A stretch of DNA of 53,905 nt from Terriglobia bacterium (GCA_009838515.1 VXRL01000085.1:1-53905), one strand, 5' to 3'; shown: positions 7,285 through 16,933, counted from the stretch's first letter. Made by a program: numbers and translations. The notes: generated by a model from the letters alone, not told the origin.

Positions 7285-9651
7285 ATGCAGGCGCTTGACC
7301 GCAAGCTCTTCCGCGATCTGTGGCGGATCAAGGGCCAAGCGCTCGCGATCAGCATGGTCATCGCCGTCGGCGTGCTGATGCTGATCGCCTACCTCAGCAA
7401 TTTCAACTCACTGCAGTCCACGCGGGACGTCTATTACGAGCGCCAGCGCTTCGGGCACGTCTTCGCGACCTTGAAGCGCGCGCCACTGTCGCTTGGAAAC
7501 CGCATCTCGGCAATCCCGGGCGTGGCACAGGCTGAGACTCGGGTCGTTTTCGACGTGGCACTGGATGTGGAAGGGCTTGCCGAGCCAGCCACGGGCCGCC
7601 TGGTGTCCATTCCCGAGCGCAAGCGAGAGATCGTGAACGATGTCGTGCTGGTGCAGGGCCGCTATATCGAACCCGGACGGTCTGACGAGGCAATCATCTC
7701 CCAGGGCTTCGCGGATGCCAACCGGCTCCGGCCCGGGGACACGGTCGGCGCGATTCTCAACGGCCGACGGCGCAATCTCGAGGTAGTCGGCGTGGGATTG
7801 TCGCCCGAATACGTCTATACGATTCGCCCCGGCGAGATGATCCCCGACAACGCCCGTTTTGGGGTGTTCTGGATGGGCCGCCGGGCGCTCGGTGCTGCAT
7901 TCGACATGGAAGGCGGCTTCAACGATGTCTCCCTGCTGCTGCGACCGGGTGCGCAGGTCGAAAGGGTGATTCAAGAGCTTGACGAGCTGTTGATGCCGTA
8001 TGGGGGCTGGGGCGCGATCCCTCGCGACCTGCAGTTGTCCCACTGGTCGGTCCAAAACGAGCTCAACGGTATCCGAGTGGCTGGCGTGATCATCCCGATT
8101 GTGTTCTTGGGCGTGGCAGCCTTCCTGCTGCATGTCGTGCTGCATCGCATCGTCGCGGTGCAACGGGAGCAGATTGCAACCCTCAAGGCCCTTGGCTATC
8201 GGCAGCTCTCGATTGCGTTGCACTACACGTATTGGGCTTTGGCAATCAGCCTGGCGGGCACACTTATCGGAACGGTTTGTGGCGCTCTCCTGGGTCGCGG
8301 GATGCTGTCCATGTACAACGACTTTTTCCGCTTCCCAGTCCTCGAATATCGCTTAGACCCTGTTGTTGTGGCGGGGGCTGTGGTCTTGGGCATCGTTGCC
8401 GCGGTGTTCGGAGCGCGCACGTCCGTTCGCCGGGCAGTCCGCTTGCAGCCCGCCGAGGCGATGCGGCCCGAGCCGCCAGCGAAGTACTCAGCCAGTCTCG
8501 TGGAGCGGCTCGGCCTGCGACGGCTGCTGTCGCAGCCAGCGCGCATCATCCTCCGCAACATCGAGCGCCAGCCGGTGCGCTCGGCAATCACGATCGGCGG
8601 CATAGCGCTGTCGTTGGCCGTTCTGATCGTGGGGATGTTCGCGGTCGACTCGCTTGACCTGATGATGGACATGCAGTTCCGCGTTTCCCAAAGGCAGGAC
8701 TTGCAGCTCACCTTCACCGAGCCAATCTCGCCAGACGGGATCTACTCCCTGCAGCGGCTGCCTGGCGTGATGATGGCCGAACCCGTGCTGTCGGTGCCAG
8801 TCCGGCTAAGGTCGGGGCAGCGGTCCCGCCAACTGTCGATCATGGGCCTGCCACATCTCCCGGAGCTGTTCCGGGTCATCGACGTCGAAACACTGAGTCC
8901 GGTCGACCTGTCTCACGATGGTGTCGTGCTAGCGGAGCGGTTAGCAGACGTGCTGGACGTCCGGCCCGGTGAATCGATCACTGCCGAGGTGCTGATCGGC
9001 AGCAGGCCCGTGCGCGAAATCGCCATCACAAGCACCGTCCGCCAGCACATGGGCCTCACCGCGTATATGAACATCGACGCGGTCCGGCGCATGCTGCACC
9101 ACGACAAGACACTGTCCGGCGGCTACCTGACCGTCGACTCACAAGCGCTTCCGGAATTGTTCAGAGCCATCAAGGAGACTCCCGCGATTGCCGGCAGCGG
9201 ACTGAAAGCGGCGGCGCTGAAGTCCTTTCAGGAAACGTTCGCGGCCAACTTGGGCATCATGATCTTCTTCAACGTGCTGTTCGCGTCGATCATCGCGTTC
9301 GGCGTGGTCTACAACGCGGCCCGGGTCTCGTTGGCCGAGCGGAGCCGGGAATTGGCGAGCCTGCGCGTGATGGGCTTCACGCGGAAGGAGATTTCCGCAA
9401 TCCTGCTAGGAGAGCTTGGGATTTTGGCGTTGCTTGCGCTACCGTTGGGGTTGCTTCTCGGCTATGCGCTGACGTCCCTGCTCACCAAGGCCATGGAAAC
9501 AGAGCTCTATGCGCTTCCCTTTTCGGTCGTGCCCTCGACGTACGCGGTGTGCGCATTGACCGTTCTGGGGGCAACGGTGGTCTCGGGCCTGATAGTGCGC
9601 CGGAAGCTTGACCGCTTGGACCTGCTGGAAGTCCTGAAGGCGAAGGAGTAG
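7285..9651 (+). CDS. ABC transporter permease, two FtsX/MacB modules
   Basis: 788 residues. One membrane segment lies at about 17-36, then a periplasmic domain, then three segments at about 270-380 in the first FtsX module. A second unit repeats this (segment near 435-455, a soluble domain, three segments near 650-780). This doubled eight-segment layout is typical of stand-alone FtsX-type permeases that pair with a MacB/LolD ATPase. Here it sits between the ATPase and a HlyD-like adaptor with gaps of three bases, so the operon probably encodes a tripartite exporter. The outer membrane channel is not encoded nearby. The substrate is unknown. Confidence 0.93.
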   Translation: MQALDRKLFRDLWRIKGQALAISMVIAVGVLMLIAYLSNFNSLQSTRDVYYERQRFGHVFATLKRAPLSLGNRISAIPGVAQAETRVVFDVALDVEGLAEPATGRLVSIPERKREIVNDVVLVQGRYIEPGRSDEAIISQGFADANRLRPGDTVGAILNGRRRNLEVVGVGLSPEYVYTIRPGEMIPDNARFGVFWMGRRALGAAFDMEGGFNDVSLLLRPGAQVERVIQELDELLMPYGGWGAIPRDLQLSHWSVQNELNGIRVAGVIIPIVFLGVAAFLLHVVLHRIVAVQREQIATLKALGYRQLSIALHYTYWALAISLAGTLIGTVCGALLGRGMLSMYNDFFRFPVLEYRLDPVVVAGAVVLGIVAAVFGARTSVRRAVRLQPAEAMRPEPPAKYSASLVERLGLRRLLSQPARIILRNIERQPVRSAITIGGIALSLAVLIVGMFAVDSLDLMMDMQFRVSQRQDLQLTFTEPISPDGIYSLQRLPGVMMAEPVLSVPVRLRSGQRSRQLSIMGLPHLPELFRVIDVETLSPVDLSHDGVVLAERLADVLDVRPGESITAEVLIGSRPVREIAITSTVRQHMGLTAYMNIDAVRRMLHHDKTLSGGYLTVDSQALPELFRAIKETPAIAGSGLKAAALKSFQETFAANLGIMIFFNVLFASIIAFGVVYNAARVSLAERSRELASLRVMGFTRKEISAILLGELGILALLALPLGLLLGYALTSLLTKAMETELYALPFSVVPSTYAVCALTVLGATVVSGLIVRRKLDRLDLLEVLKAKE

Positions 9652-9654
9652 CAG

Positions 9655-10863
9655 ATGAGGAGGTTGAGCCCAACCCGAATTCTTGTCTGGCTGGTGCTTG
9701 CGGCCGTCGCCGCCGCCTTCGTCTGGGCCTTCATGCCCAAGCCGCTAGAGGTAGCCACTGCAGCGATCGAGCGCGGGTTTCTGCAGATCACGCTAGACGA
9801 GGAAGGTCAGACCCGGGTGCGGGATCGCTATGTGGTGTCGGCGCCTGTGGATGGCCAGGTGCTGCGAATCGAGCACGAGCCGGGTGACGCAGTCCGGGCC
9901 AGCTCGACAATCCTAGCTCGGTTTCGGCCGTCACGGCCTGAGTTTCTGAACTCCAGAACACGGGCGGAGGCACAGGCTAGGGTCGCCCGGAGCGAGGCGC
10001 AGGTCGAGCGCGCTCGGGTTGATCTGGACCGGGCCAGAGCCGAAGACGACCACGCACGGCTGGAGCTGGCGAGGCACGAGAAGCTGCATGCCGAGGGTCT
10101 CACAGCCGACAATCGCCTCGAGGAGGCGCGCCTGCGAGCCGTGACGGCAAGCGATGCGGTGCGGGCCGCCGAGTCAGCCATCGTCGTGGCTGAGCTGGAG
10201 CTCGAGCGCGCTCGCACGAGCTTGATCGAGGCGGGCGCTGCCGGCGCCGACCAAGACGACGTAATCATCCTGCGGTCGCCGATCACTGGCGTGGTCTTGC
10301 AGCGCTTGCGCGAGAGCGAGTCCGTCGTCCCATCCGGCGAGCCGCTCATCGAGGTCGGTGACCCCGAAGACCTCGAGATCGTCTCGGACATGCTGTCGAT
10401 GGACGCGGTGCAAATCGACCCGGGCGACCCGGTGTTGATCGAGCAATGGGGCGGCGCGACGACCCTGCGGGGCGTCGTGCGCCAGGTGGAGCCCTTCGGA
10501 TTCACGAAGATCTCGGCTCTAGGGGTCGAGGAGCAGCGGGTTAACGTCATCGTCGATTTCGAGGATCCGCGGGCTGCCTGGGAGGCGCTCGGGGATGGCT
10601 ACCGCGTGGAGATCCGGGTCGTCGTCTGGGAGACGGAAAATGCCCTGAAGGTGCCCTCGAGCAGCCTTTTCCGCAATGCGGACGACTGGGCGGTTTACGT
10701 GATCGACGAGCTCTCCCTGGCACGGCTGCGCAGAGTCCAGATCGGCAGGCGTAACGCACTAGAGGCCGAAGTGCTGGCCGGACTGGATCAGGGCGACCAA
10801 GTGATCGCCTATCCCGGAGATTCGATCGAGGACGGGATGGAAGTCTTGGCTCCCGGCTTGTGA
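9655..10863 (+). CDS. HlyD/MacA-family periplasmic adaptor subunit
   Basis: 402 residues. A single membrane anchor lies at about 10-26, followed by a lipoyl/barrel-sandwich half (VVSAPVDGQVLRI), a long Arg/Glu/Ala-rich coiled-coil hairpin near 100-200, the second lipoyl half (LRSPITGVVLQRL) and a beta-barrel part. This domain order is diagnostic of membrane fusion proteins that bridge an inner membrane pump and an outer membrane channel. The start is three bases after the permease stop. A GC-rich hairpin spans its own stop codon. With the ATPase and permease it forms a MacAB-like export system. Confidence 0.94.
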   Translation: MRRLSPTRILVWLVLAAVAAAFVWAFMPKPLEVATAAIERGFLQITLDEEGQTRVRDRYVVSAPVDGQVLRIEHEPGDAVRASSTILARFRPSRPEFLNSRTRAEAQARVARSEAQVERARVDLDRARAEDDHARLELARHEKLHAEGLTADNRLEEARLRAVTASDAVRAAESAIVVAELELERARTSLIEAGAAGADQDDVIILRSPITGVVLQRLRESESVVPSGEPLIEVGDPEDLEIVSDMLSMDAVQIDPGDPVLIEQWGGATTLRGVVRQVEPFGFTKISALGVEEQRVNVIVDFEDPRAAWEALGDGYRVEIRVVVWETENALKVPSSSLFRNADDWAVYVIDELSLARLRRVQIGRRNALEAEVLAGLDQGDQVIAYPGDSIEDGMEVLAPGL

Positions 10864-10869
10864 GCCGGG
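10852..10869 (+). terminator. GC-rich hairpin across the stop of the export operon
   Basis: CCCGGCT and AGCCGGG form a perfect seven-pair stem around the loop TGTG, overlapping the TGA stop at 10861-10863. No T run follows, so it is not a canonical intrinsic terminator, but its place at the operon end suggests a role in 3'-end formation or RNA stability. Confidence 0.35.
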
Positions 10870-11100
10870 CTCGGGCACGACCGGCGGGCCCGAATCCCGA
10901 GTCGCGCTGCCGCCCCTACGCTAGACTACGGAGTGGAGCGGGCCGTCTGGCAGTCTCTCCGAACTTGACTTCCGCCGGCCGGGTCATCCTAGGAGTATCG
11001 ATCAAGAGCGAGTTCGGCGGCTGACGGCATCGTCGCCGAACCCCGAGGCGGCCCCTCACATTCGGCCAGGATTCCCGCCAGACCATCGACCGATCCGCTC

Positions 11101-12276
11101 ATGTACGTCCGCAAGAGTCGCTTGCTCACCCCTGGGCCCACGCCGCTCCTGCCAGCGGCTGTGCGCGCGATGGGGGCCGCAGACTTACATCACCGCACAC
11201 CGGAATTCCGCGCCGCCTATAGCGGGGTCGTTGCAGACCTGCACTACTTCATGGGCACGGACAACGGCATCGCGCTGTTCGCATCTTCCGGGAGCGGGGC
11301 CATGGAGGCGGCCGTTTCGAACCTGTTCTCGCCCGCAGACAGGGTGATTGTCTGCGCCGCGGGAAAGTTCGGAGAGCGCTGGGTACAGATGGCGCGGGCC
11401 TTCAACCTAGAGACGGTCGTGCTGTCCAAGCCGTACGGGGAGTCGGTCCTCCCGGAAGAATTGGAGGCGGCCTTGCGCAGGCATCCAGATGTCCGAGGCG
11501 TGTTCGTCCAGGCGACCGAGTCCTCGACAGGGGTTTCGCACGACGTGCGGGCCATGGGTCGGCTGGTGGCGGCGACGGACGCCGTCTTGGTGGTAGACGC
11601 GATCACCGGACTTGGCAGCAGCGTCCTCGAGATTGACGAGTGGGCGTTGGATGTAGTGATCGGCGGGTCCCAGAAATCCCTGATGATTCCGCCCGGCCTG
11701 GCGTACTGCTCTGTCAGCGACAAGGCGCTCCAACGCGCGGAGACCGCAACCAACCCTAACTTTTACTTTAATTTGTGCAAGCACATTGAGGCGGGACCGA
11801 AGGGTGATTCCCCGTGGACACCGGCATCCTCGCTGCTGCTGGGCATGGCAGAGGTTCTGCGTTACATCCGCGAGCTCGGCCGCGATCAGCTGATCCGGAA
11901 CGCACAGTTGCTCGCGCGGGCCACGCGCGAGTCCGCACAGGCCCTGGGATTGGAATTGTTCGCCCGGAACGCGATTCCGGCCGGAGCGGTGACGGCCATC
12001 CGGGCTCCCGACGGATTGGATTCGGGCCAGATCGTGCGCGCCTACAAGGACCGCTTCGAGGCCGTCATCGCCAACGGCCAGGGCTCGATGAAGGGGCAGA
12101 TCTTTCGTTTCGCCCACTTGGGCTATTTCGACTTCCACGACTTGTTCGCGACCATTGCGGAACTGGAGATCATCCTCCACAAGCTCGGCCGCGAGGTGGA
12201 GTTCGGCAGCGGCGTGCAGGCGGCGCAAGCGGTGTACCTCGATGCGCTGGGAGCTGCCGACGGAGGCCAGCGATGA
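11101..12276 (+). CDS. Class V aminotransferase, probable phosphoserine aminotransferase role
   Basis: 391 residues of the alanine-glyoxylate/serine-pyruvate aminotransferase family (PLP fold type I). The N-terminal LLTPGPTPL is the family hallmark. The cofactor Lys is K192 in GGSQKSLMIPPG and the Asp that contacts the pyridine nitrogen is D166 in VVDAITG. By homology alone the substrate could be alanine/glyoxylate or serine. The gene's last bases overlap the ATG of serA (12273-12276), so it most likely supplies the second step of serine synthesis, turning 3-phosphohydroxypyruvate into phosphoserine in place of a classical SerC. That role is inferred from context. Confidence 0.88.
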   Translation: MYVRKSRLLTPGPTPLLPAAVRAMGAADLHHRTPEFRAAYSGVVADLHYFMGTDNGIALFASSGSGAMEAAVSNLFSPADRVIVCAAGKFGERWVQMARAFNLETVVLSKPYGESVLPEELEAALRRHPDVRGVFVQATESSTGVSHDVRAMGRLVAATDAVLVVDAITGLGSSVLEIDEWALDVVIGGSQKSLMIPPGLAYCSVSDKALQRAETATNPNFYFNLCKHIEAGPKGDSPWTPASSLLLGMAEVLRYIRELGRDQLIRNAQLLARATRESAQALGLELFARNAIPAGAVTAIRAPDGLDSGQIVRAYKDRFEAVIANGQGSMKGQIFRFAHLGYFDFHDLFATIAELEIILHKLGREVEFGSGVQAAQAVYLDALGAADGGQR

Positions 12277-13856
12277 AGGTCTTAGTCGCCGATGCAGTGG
12301 ACGCGGCAGCGATCGAGACGCTTCGAGCGGAAGAGGCGTTTGAGGTCGTTGTCTCGAATCCGGCCGAGTACGAGTCGCAACTGGAAGGTGCAGAGGCGCT
12401 GATCGTGCGCAGCGCTGTCAAGGTCACAGCAGCTGTTATGGACCGCGCGCCCCGCCTGAGGGTGATCGGCCGCGCCGGAGTGGGCGTTGACAACATCGAC
12501 CGCGACGAGGCTACCAAGCGCGGCATCGTAGTGATGAACACTCCGGGGGGCAATGCGACCGCGGTCGCTGAGCATACGTTGGCACTCATGCTCTCGCTCG
12601 CCCGGTCCGTGCCAGCTGCCAACGCATCGACCAAGGCTGGCCGTTGGGAGCGCAAGAAGTTTCAGGGGAACGAGGTCTTTGGCAAGACCCTCGGGATCAT
12701 CGGATTCGGGGGCATCGGCAGGCAGGTCGCGGAGCGCGCCCGTCCCTTCGGCATGGAGGTGATCGCGTACGACCCGTTCGTGTCCAGCGACGCTGCAAAG
12801 GGTTCCGGCGTGGAACTGCTCGAGCTCGATCCGCTGCTGGCCCGCGCCGACTACCTGAGCTTGCACCTCTCTCTCACGCCGGAGACTGCCGGGTTCGTGA
12901 ACGCTGAGCTGATCAGCAAGATGAAGGACGGCGTGCGGATCATCAACTGTGCCCGCGGCGAGCTGATCGATTCGGCGGCCTTGGACGCGGCCCTCGAAGC
13001 TGGCAAGGTGGGCGGCGCGGCATTGGACGTCTACGATCCCGAGCCGCCCGAGGACACTTCCCTGCTTTCCCACGAGCAGGTCGTGGCCACGCCTCACATC
13101 GGAGGCTCGACGGCCGAAGCGCAAGCCAAGGTCGGGCTCAACATAGCGCTCCAGGTGCGCGACTTCCTCAAGTCCGGCGTGGTCGTGAATGCCGTGAACA
13201 TGCCCTCGGTTAGCGCCGAACAGTACGGCAGGCTGGCGCCTTACCTGAAGCTCGCGGAACGGTTGGGCTCGCTGGTGGCGCAGACTTCCAGGGGCCGGCC
13301 CGTGCGTGTCAAGCTGACCTACTTGGGCGAGTTCGGCGAGACCGACACGGCGATGATCCGCAATGCCGCCCTAAGCGGCATCCTGAACTGCTTCCTGTCG
13401 CGCAAGGCCAACCTCATCAATGCCTCCCAGATCGCACGCGACCGGGCGCTCGGAGTTTCCGAAGTCCGTCGCGGACGGGCGCACTTCAGTGACTCTCTGA
13501 AGCTTGATCTCAAGACGGAGGATATCCACCGCGCCGTGGAGGGGGCTGTCTTTCCGGACGGCTCCCCGCGCCTGCTGAGCATCGACGGGATCTATGTCGA
13601 AGCGCCCCTCAGCGGGTCGCTCCTGTATGTGCGGAATCAGGACGTACCTGGAGTGATCGGACGCATCGGCACCGCGCTGGGCGAACAAGGCATCAATATT
13701 TCCGATTTCGCGCTCGGGCGTGGCGAGCAGGCATCCAGCGACAAGCCGGCGGAGGCCGTGGCGTTGGTGCGCACGGACCAATCTCTGACGGCGTCCGTGC
13801 TGGAGGGTCTCTACCGGATGAACGCAGTTACGTTTGCCAAGGCGATCGAACTGTAA
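12273..13856 (+). CDS. serA: D-3-phosphoglycerate dehydrogenase
   Basis: 527 residues, the long SerA form: substrate and NAD domains (1-300), an intervening ASB-like domain (about 305-440) and a C-terminal ACT domain (about 450-527) with the DVPGVIGRIGTALGEQGINI pattern. The NAD motif GFGGIG is at 144-149; the catalytic residues are Arg228 (NCARGEL), Glu257 (YDPEP) and His275 (ATPHIGG). It oxidises 3-phosphoglycerate as the entry step of serine synthesis, and the ACT domain usually senses serine. The ATG at 12273 lies inside the end of the aminotransferase gene (ATGA overlap), so a longer reading upstream is rejected. rpmB follows on the opposite strand. Confidence 0.97.
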   Translation: MKVLVADAVDAAAIETLRAEEAFEVVVSNPAEYESQLEGAEALIVRSAVKVTAAVMDRAPRLRVIGRAGVGVDNIDRDEATKRGIVVMNTPGGNATAVAEHTLALMLSLARSVPAANASTKAGRWERKKFQGNEVFGKTLGIIGFGGIGRQVAERARPFGMEVIAYDPFVSSDAAKGSGVELLELDPLLARADYLSLHLSLTPETAGFVNAELISKMKDGVRIINCARGELIDSAALDAALEAGKVGGAALDVYDPEPPEDTSLLSHEQVVATPHIGGSTAEAQAKVGLNIALQVRDFLKSGVVVNAVNMPSVSAEQYGRLAPYLKLAERLGSLVAQTSRGRPVRVKLTYLGEFGETDTAMIRNAALSGILNCFLSRKANLINASQIARDRALGVSEVRRGRAHFSDSLKLDLKTEDIHRAVEGAVFPDGSPRLLSIDGIYVEAPLSGSLLYVRNQDVPGVIGRIGTALGEQGINISDFALGRGEQASSDKPAEAVALVRTDQSLTASVLEGLYRMNAVTFAKAIEL

Positions 13857-13928
13857 GGCAAGCTCGCAGCCAAGCCCGGTCAATGGGGGCTCGGGCGGTT
13901 GTGTTGGCGACTGCCCGGCAAATGGCGG

Positions 13929-14165
13929 CTAGAACTTTACGCCGCGCTTCTGCAACTCGTCCAAGACACGGTCGACGCCGCGGCGATTGATGATCTTGAT
14001 GCCCTTGGCACTAGTGCGCAACTTCACCCAGCGCTTGCGGCGCGGCGACCAAAAGCGCTTGTCCTGGATGTTGGGCAGGAAGCGCCGCTTCGTCTTGTTA
14101 TGGGCATGCGAGACCCTGTTGCCAGTCCTCGGGCGCTTGCCAGTAACTACGCAGATTCGTGACAT
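13929..14165 (-). CDS. rpmB: Large ribosomal subunit protein L28 (bL28)
   Basis: 78 residues, the normal size of bL28. The start MSRICVVTGKRP and the segments NRVSHAHNKTKRRFLPN and RVSTKGIK-like LRTSAKGIKII are family signatures. It is strongly basic. The pair of Cys motifs found in some L28 proteins is absent (a single Cys5 is present), so it is the zinc-free type. It is a single gene, convergent with serA, with a good promoter about 85-115 bases upstream. Confidence 0.97.
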   Translation of the reverse strand: MSRICVVTGKRPRTGNRVSHAHNKTKRRFLPNIQDKRFWSPRRKRWVKLRTSAKGIKIINRRGVDRVLDELQKRGVKF

Positions 14166-14249
14166 GGTGTGGTCCTAGCGGGGAGTGGTCTCAATGCTCA
14201 CCGTTGCCCGGTTGGGCGGCCTGATGACCCGAGGCGTTAGAAGCGAAAA

Positions 14250-14279
14250 ATAATACGCCCTAGGCCAAGCATAGCACAA
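14250..14279 (-). promoter_or_regulatory. Sigma70-type promoter of rpmB
   Basis: On the reverse strand TTGTGC (14279-14274) and TATTAT (14255-14250, 5/6 of consensus) are 18 bases apart, followed by a short T-rich stretch. The start of transcription would be near 14243, giving a leader of about 75 bases before the ATG at 14165. Confidence 0.55.
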
Positions 14280-14310
14280 GCGGGACGCCGCCGTTGATCA
14301 CGTCTTTCGT

Positions 14311-15285
14311 TCACAAACCCTCGCAAACGACCCCGTCACTGTCAGCGTCTCGCAACAAACCGTACAGAGGCTCACCCCTCTGGATCGGGTCTACATCCGG
14401 GCAGTAGCGCCCGACATTTTCGCAGTTGGCACGGTAGCCGCTGGCCTCCAAAGTAGCGATACAAGCCGTCTGAGCGGTCTTCTGCCCGGCTCTCGGATCA
14501 CCGGGGACACAGGCGACGTTGGGCAGGTGGGATGACACGGCCATTGCTGAGGCTCCGAGAGCCGCCGGGTTCTCGACCGTTTCGTAACACGCAGCGATTT
14601 CGAGCTCTCCCGTCAGAGCGTCAACGAACTCCGGGCGGAACGACCAATCCGCACCTTGGGCCAGCCTTGGGCGGAATACGTGCTCGTCCGCACAGGCGTT
14701 CAGAACGGAGCGTAGCGCCGCCTCCTCGTCAGAGTCCACGCTCAGCCCGTGCTTGGACTTGACGCGAACCGTCTGTGCCGCCCACCAGCAAAGCGCGTGG
14801 TCTGTCAGGCTGTCGCGGAACAGAGAGCTCTCGGCGGATTGCACGTCGTGGAAATCCCTGTCGCCCTTCGATGCGTTCAGGGACCCGGGCGCGAGCGTGA
14901 GGTTCAAGATGTCCGCGGCGAAGTTGGATCTCGCGGTCTCGCCCATGCCACACAGGCCGGACTCGTCCGCCTCCTTGCGGGCGACGATGTGCTCTATCTG
15001 GACGTAGTGGTAGTTCGGGAACACGATCCCGTCATACGGTGAGAGCCTCCCGCCATGAAGCTCGGCGATGGAGTCTTGCGTCCCGGCCCATGCGGAGGAC
15101 TCTATTGCTTCGACGGAACAACTGGATTCGACAGAGACTTGCAGCCCGCTCAAGGCGGACAGGATGCGTGATCGGCTCCACTCCTCCTCCGAGGGGTGCC
15201 CGAATGAGAACGGACACAGAAAGAGGGCTCCCGTGAGGGTCCCGAGCGTGCAACGCAACTTGGTCATGTGGAATTGACACGACAT
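14311..15285 (-). CDS. Secreted HNH-type nuclease with C-terminal Excalibur-like calcium motif
   Basis: 324 residues from ATG 15285; an in-frame ATG at 15267 (MTKLRCTLG) would give a tidier signal peptide and is equally possible. After the signal sequence the middle part carries an HNH-like nuclease core: IEHIVARKEA with His99, then LAPGSLNASKGDRD with Asn137, Lys140 and Asp142, as in secreted HNH/DUF1524-type nucleases. The last 40 residues are Cys-rich and end with RDADSDGVVCEGL, the DxDxDGxxCE pattern of Excalibur calcium-binding tails on exported nucleases and cell-surface proteins. Six or more Cys residues suggest disulfides. The likely role is degradation of extracellular DNA for nutrients or competition. 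It is a single gene between rpmB and an MFS gene. Confidence 0.75.
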   Translation of the reverse strand: MSCQFHMTKLRCTLGTLTGALFLCPFSFGHPSEEEWSRSRILSALSGLQVSVESSCSVEAIESSAWAGTQDSIAELHGGRLSPYDGIVFPNYHYVQIEHIVARKEADESGLCGMGETARSNFAADILNLTLAPGSLNASKGDRDFHDVQSAESSLFRDSLTDHALCWWAAQTVRVKSKHGLSVDSDEEAALRSVLNACADEHVFRPRLAQGADWSFRPEFVDALTGELEIAACYETVENPAALGASAMAVSSHLPNVACVPGDPRAGQKTAQTACIATLEASGYRANCENVGRYCPDVDPIQRGEPLYGLLRDADSDGVVCEGL

Positions 15286-15539
15286 AGTACCGGATCTTGT
15301 CCCATCCAGCGAGAGCGTGGAGGTTGTGCCAAGCGGGTCTTGTGTCGGTAGCTACTCGGCCATCCTGTGGGCTACCGCGGCCCCGCCCACTGCTATCAGG
15401 TTTGGGTGCGAAAGGCTCTAGCCGTCGTTCATAGACGTTCTTTGGCACTCCGCGCCGAGTGTCCGTGCACTCTCGGCGCATCATGCCTCTGTCTTGCTAC
15501 ACCCTGGTCCGCGCCTGCCGGCCCTGTCATGGGCGCCGA

Positions 15540-16799
15540 TCAGCTCGGCCCCCCCGCCGGATCGGGCTGGACCGGGCGCGGAATCGCGAGCAGGATCGGA
15601 AGCCCGAGGATCGGCAGCGCCGTAAAGCCCCACAGCACAAGGTCAAGCCCGACAAGGTCGCCAATCAGGCCTGCAACCGGAACGAATGCGATGCCGGCCA
15701 AGCCCCAGCCGAAACCCATCATGAGGGCGGCCGCGGTACCGGCCTGTGTCGGCACCAATTCCCTTGCCATGACGATGTTGACGGGGATCGTGGACAGCAG
15801 CACCGTGCCGCCGGCGAATAGCGCGAGTAACGACAGCCAGCCGTCCAATGCCAGGAAGCACGCCAACAGGGGCCCGGATGCCAGACAGGACCCGACTATG
15901 ACCTTGCGGCCCCCAATCCGGTCTGCAAGCGACCCGCCAAGGAAGGAACCCGCTGAAGTGCTTGCGAAGAATACCGCTAGCGCGACGCTCGCGGACTTGA
16001 AGTCCGTTCCCCGGACTTGGACCATGTAGAGCGCCAAGTACTGTGCCATGCCGACCTGCACGATCGAGCGCAGGACCACAAATGCATAGTGCGCAAGCAG
16101 AGGCCGCCGCTGCTGCCGAAGCACTGCCCAGTCCACCCCGCGCCGTCTACTTCCTGAATCTACCGCCGGTTGGGGCACCCGCCATAGCAGTAGCGGGCTG
16201 GCCACTGCTACCGGAAGCGCGGACACCCAGAGGTTTTCGTAGCCGAAACGGTCGATCACCTCGGCCAAGTAGAGCGGCCCCGCGCCCAGACCTGCCGTGC
16301 CGGCCGTGATGAAGATGGCGGTGGCGATACCCCGCCGCTGGCCCCCTAAGTGACCGGCTTGGCTGGTACTGTGCGGATGGAACGCCGCCACTCCCATGCC
16401 ACCGAGCAGTAGCAGCACGACCACGCCGGAAAATCCCGTGGCCAGCGAAGTGGCTGTCAGAAAGGCCGCCGCGGCGAGCGGGCTAAGAACCGTGAACAGG
16501 CGGCTGTGCAACCGGTCGCTGAGCAGGCCGAACGGCAGCTGCAGGACCGAAGACGCGAACATCCAGAAACCGCCCAACAGCCCGGCGTGCGCGAGCGTCA
16601 GCTCGAAGCGGGAAGCAAGAATCGGCTGGATCGTCGGCAGGGTCGAGGAAAAACAGTCGACCGTGAAGTGGGTGAGCAGCAGGAGCAGGAACGCTTCGCG
16701 CGTCCGCCCCGCAGACCTCGCGGGCAGGGCTGCGACGGGGGCGGCCTCGCCGGAGTACGTACCGCCAAGTTCAGTCGCAACTGGGTTGTGCTTGATCAC
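15540..16799 (-). CDS. MFS transporter, Fsr (fosmidomycin resistance)-like
   Basis: 419 residues with about twelve hydrophobic segments in two halves. The motif VAAFHPHSTSQAG corresponds to the FHP signature of the Fsr-like branch, and FGLLSDRLHSR and LADRIGGRK are the two MFS loop motifs. Fsr-type proteins export small drugs or metabolites by proton antiport; the substrate here is unknown. The start is GTG at 16799; no in-frame ATG lies nearby before the first membrane segment. It is alone, with the HEAT-like gene 134 bases upstream on the same strand. Confidence 0.9.
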   Translation of the reverse strand: MIKHNPVATELGGTYSGEAAPVAALPARSAGRTREAFLLLLLTHFTVDCFSSTLPTIQPILASRFELTLAHAGLLGGFWMFASSVLQLPFGLLSDRLHSRLFTVLSPLAAAAFLTATSLATGFSGVVVLLLLGGMGVAAFHPHSTSQAGHLGGQRRGIATAIFITAGTAGLGAGPLYLAEVIDRFGYENLWVSALPVAVASPLLLWRVPQPAVDSGSRRRGVDWAVLRQQRRPLLAHYAFVVLRSIVQVGMAQYLALYMVQVRGTDFKSASVALAVFFASTSAGSFLGGSLADRIGGRKVIVGSCLASGPLLACFLALDGWLSLLALFAGGTVLLSTIPVNIVMARELVPTQAGTAAALMMGFGWGLAGIAFVPVAGLIGDLVGLDLVLWGFTALPILGLPILLAIPRPVQPDPAGGPS

Positions 16800-16933
16800 A
16801 GCATTCGCTCACAGGTCCTGCGGGCTCCGCGAGTGGCGCGCCGCAAGTGCGGCCGACTGCCGGCTTGCCGAAAGTTGGACCGGCTCGGCAGCCTTCCGCG
16901 GACGGCCGGATGAGTACCGCGAGAGCCGCTCCG

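Noticed and set aside
11814..13856. 680-residue reading of serA starting inside the aminotransferase gene
   Set aside because: The first 153 residues are an out-of-frame reading of the aminotransferase; the ATG at 12273 starts the known SerA N-terminus.
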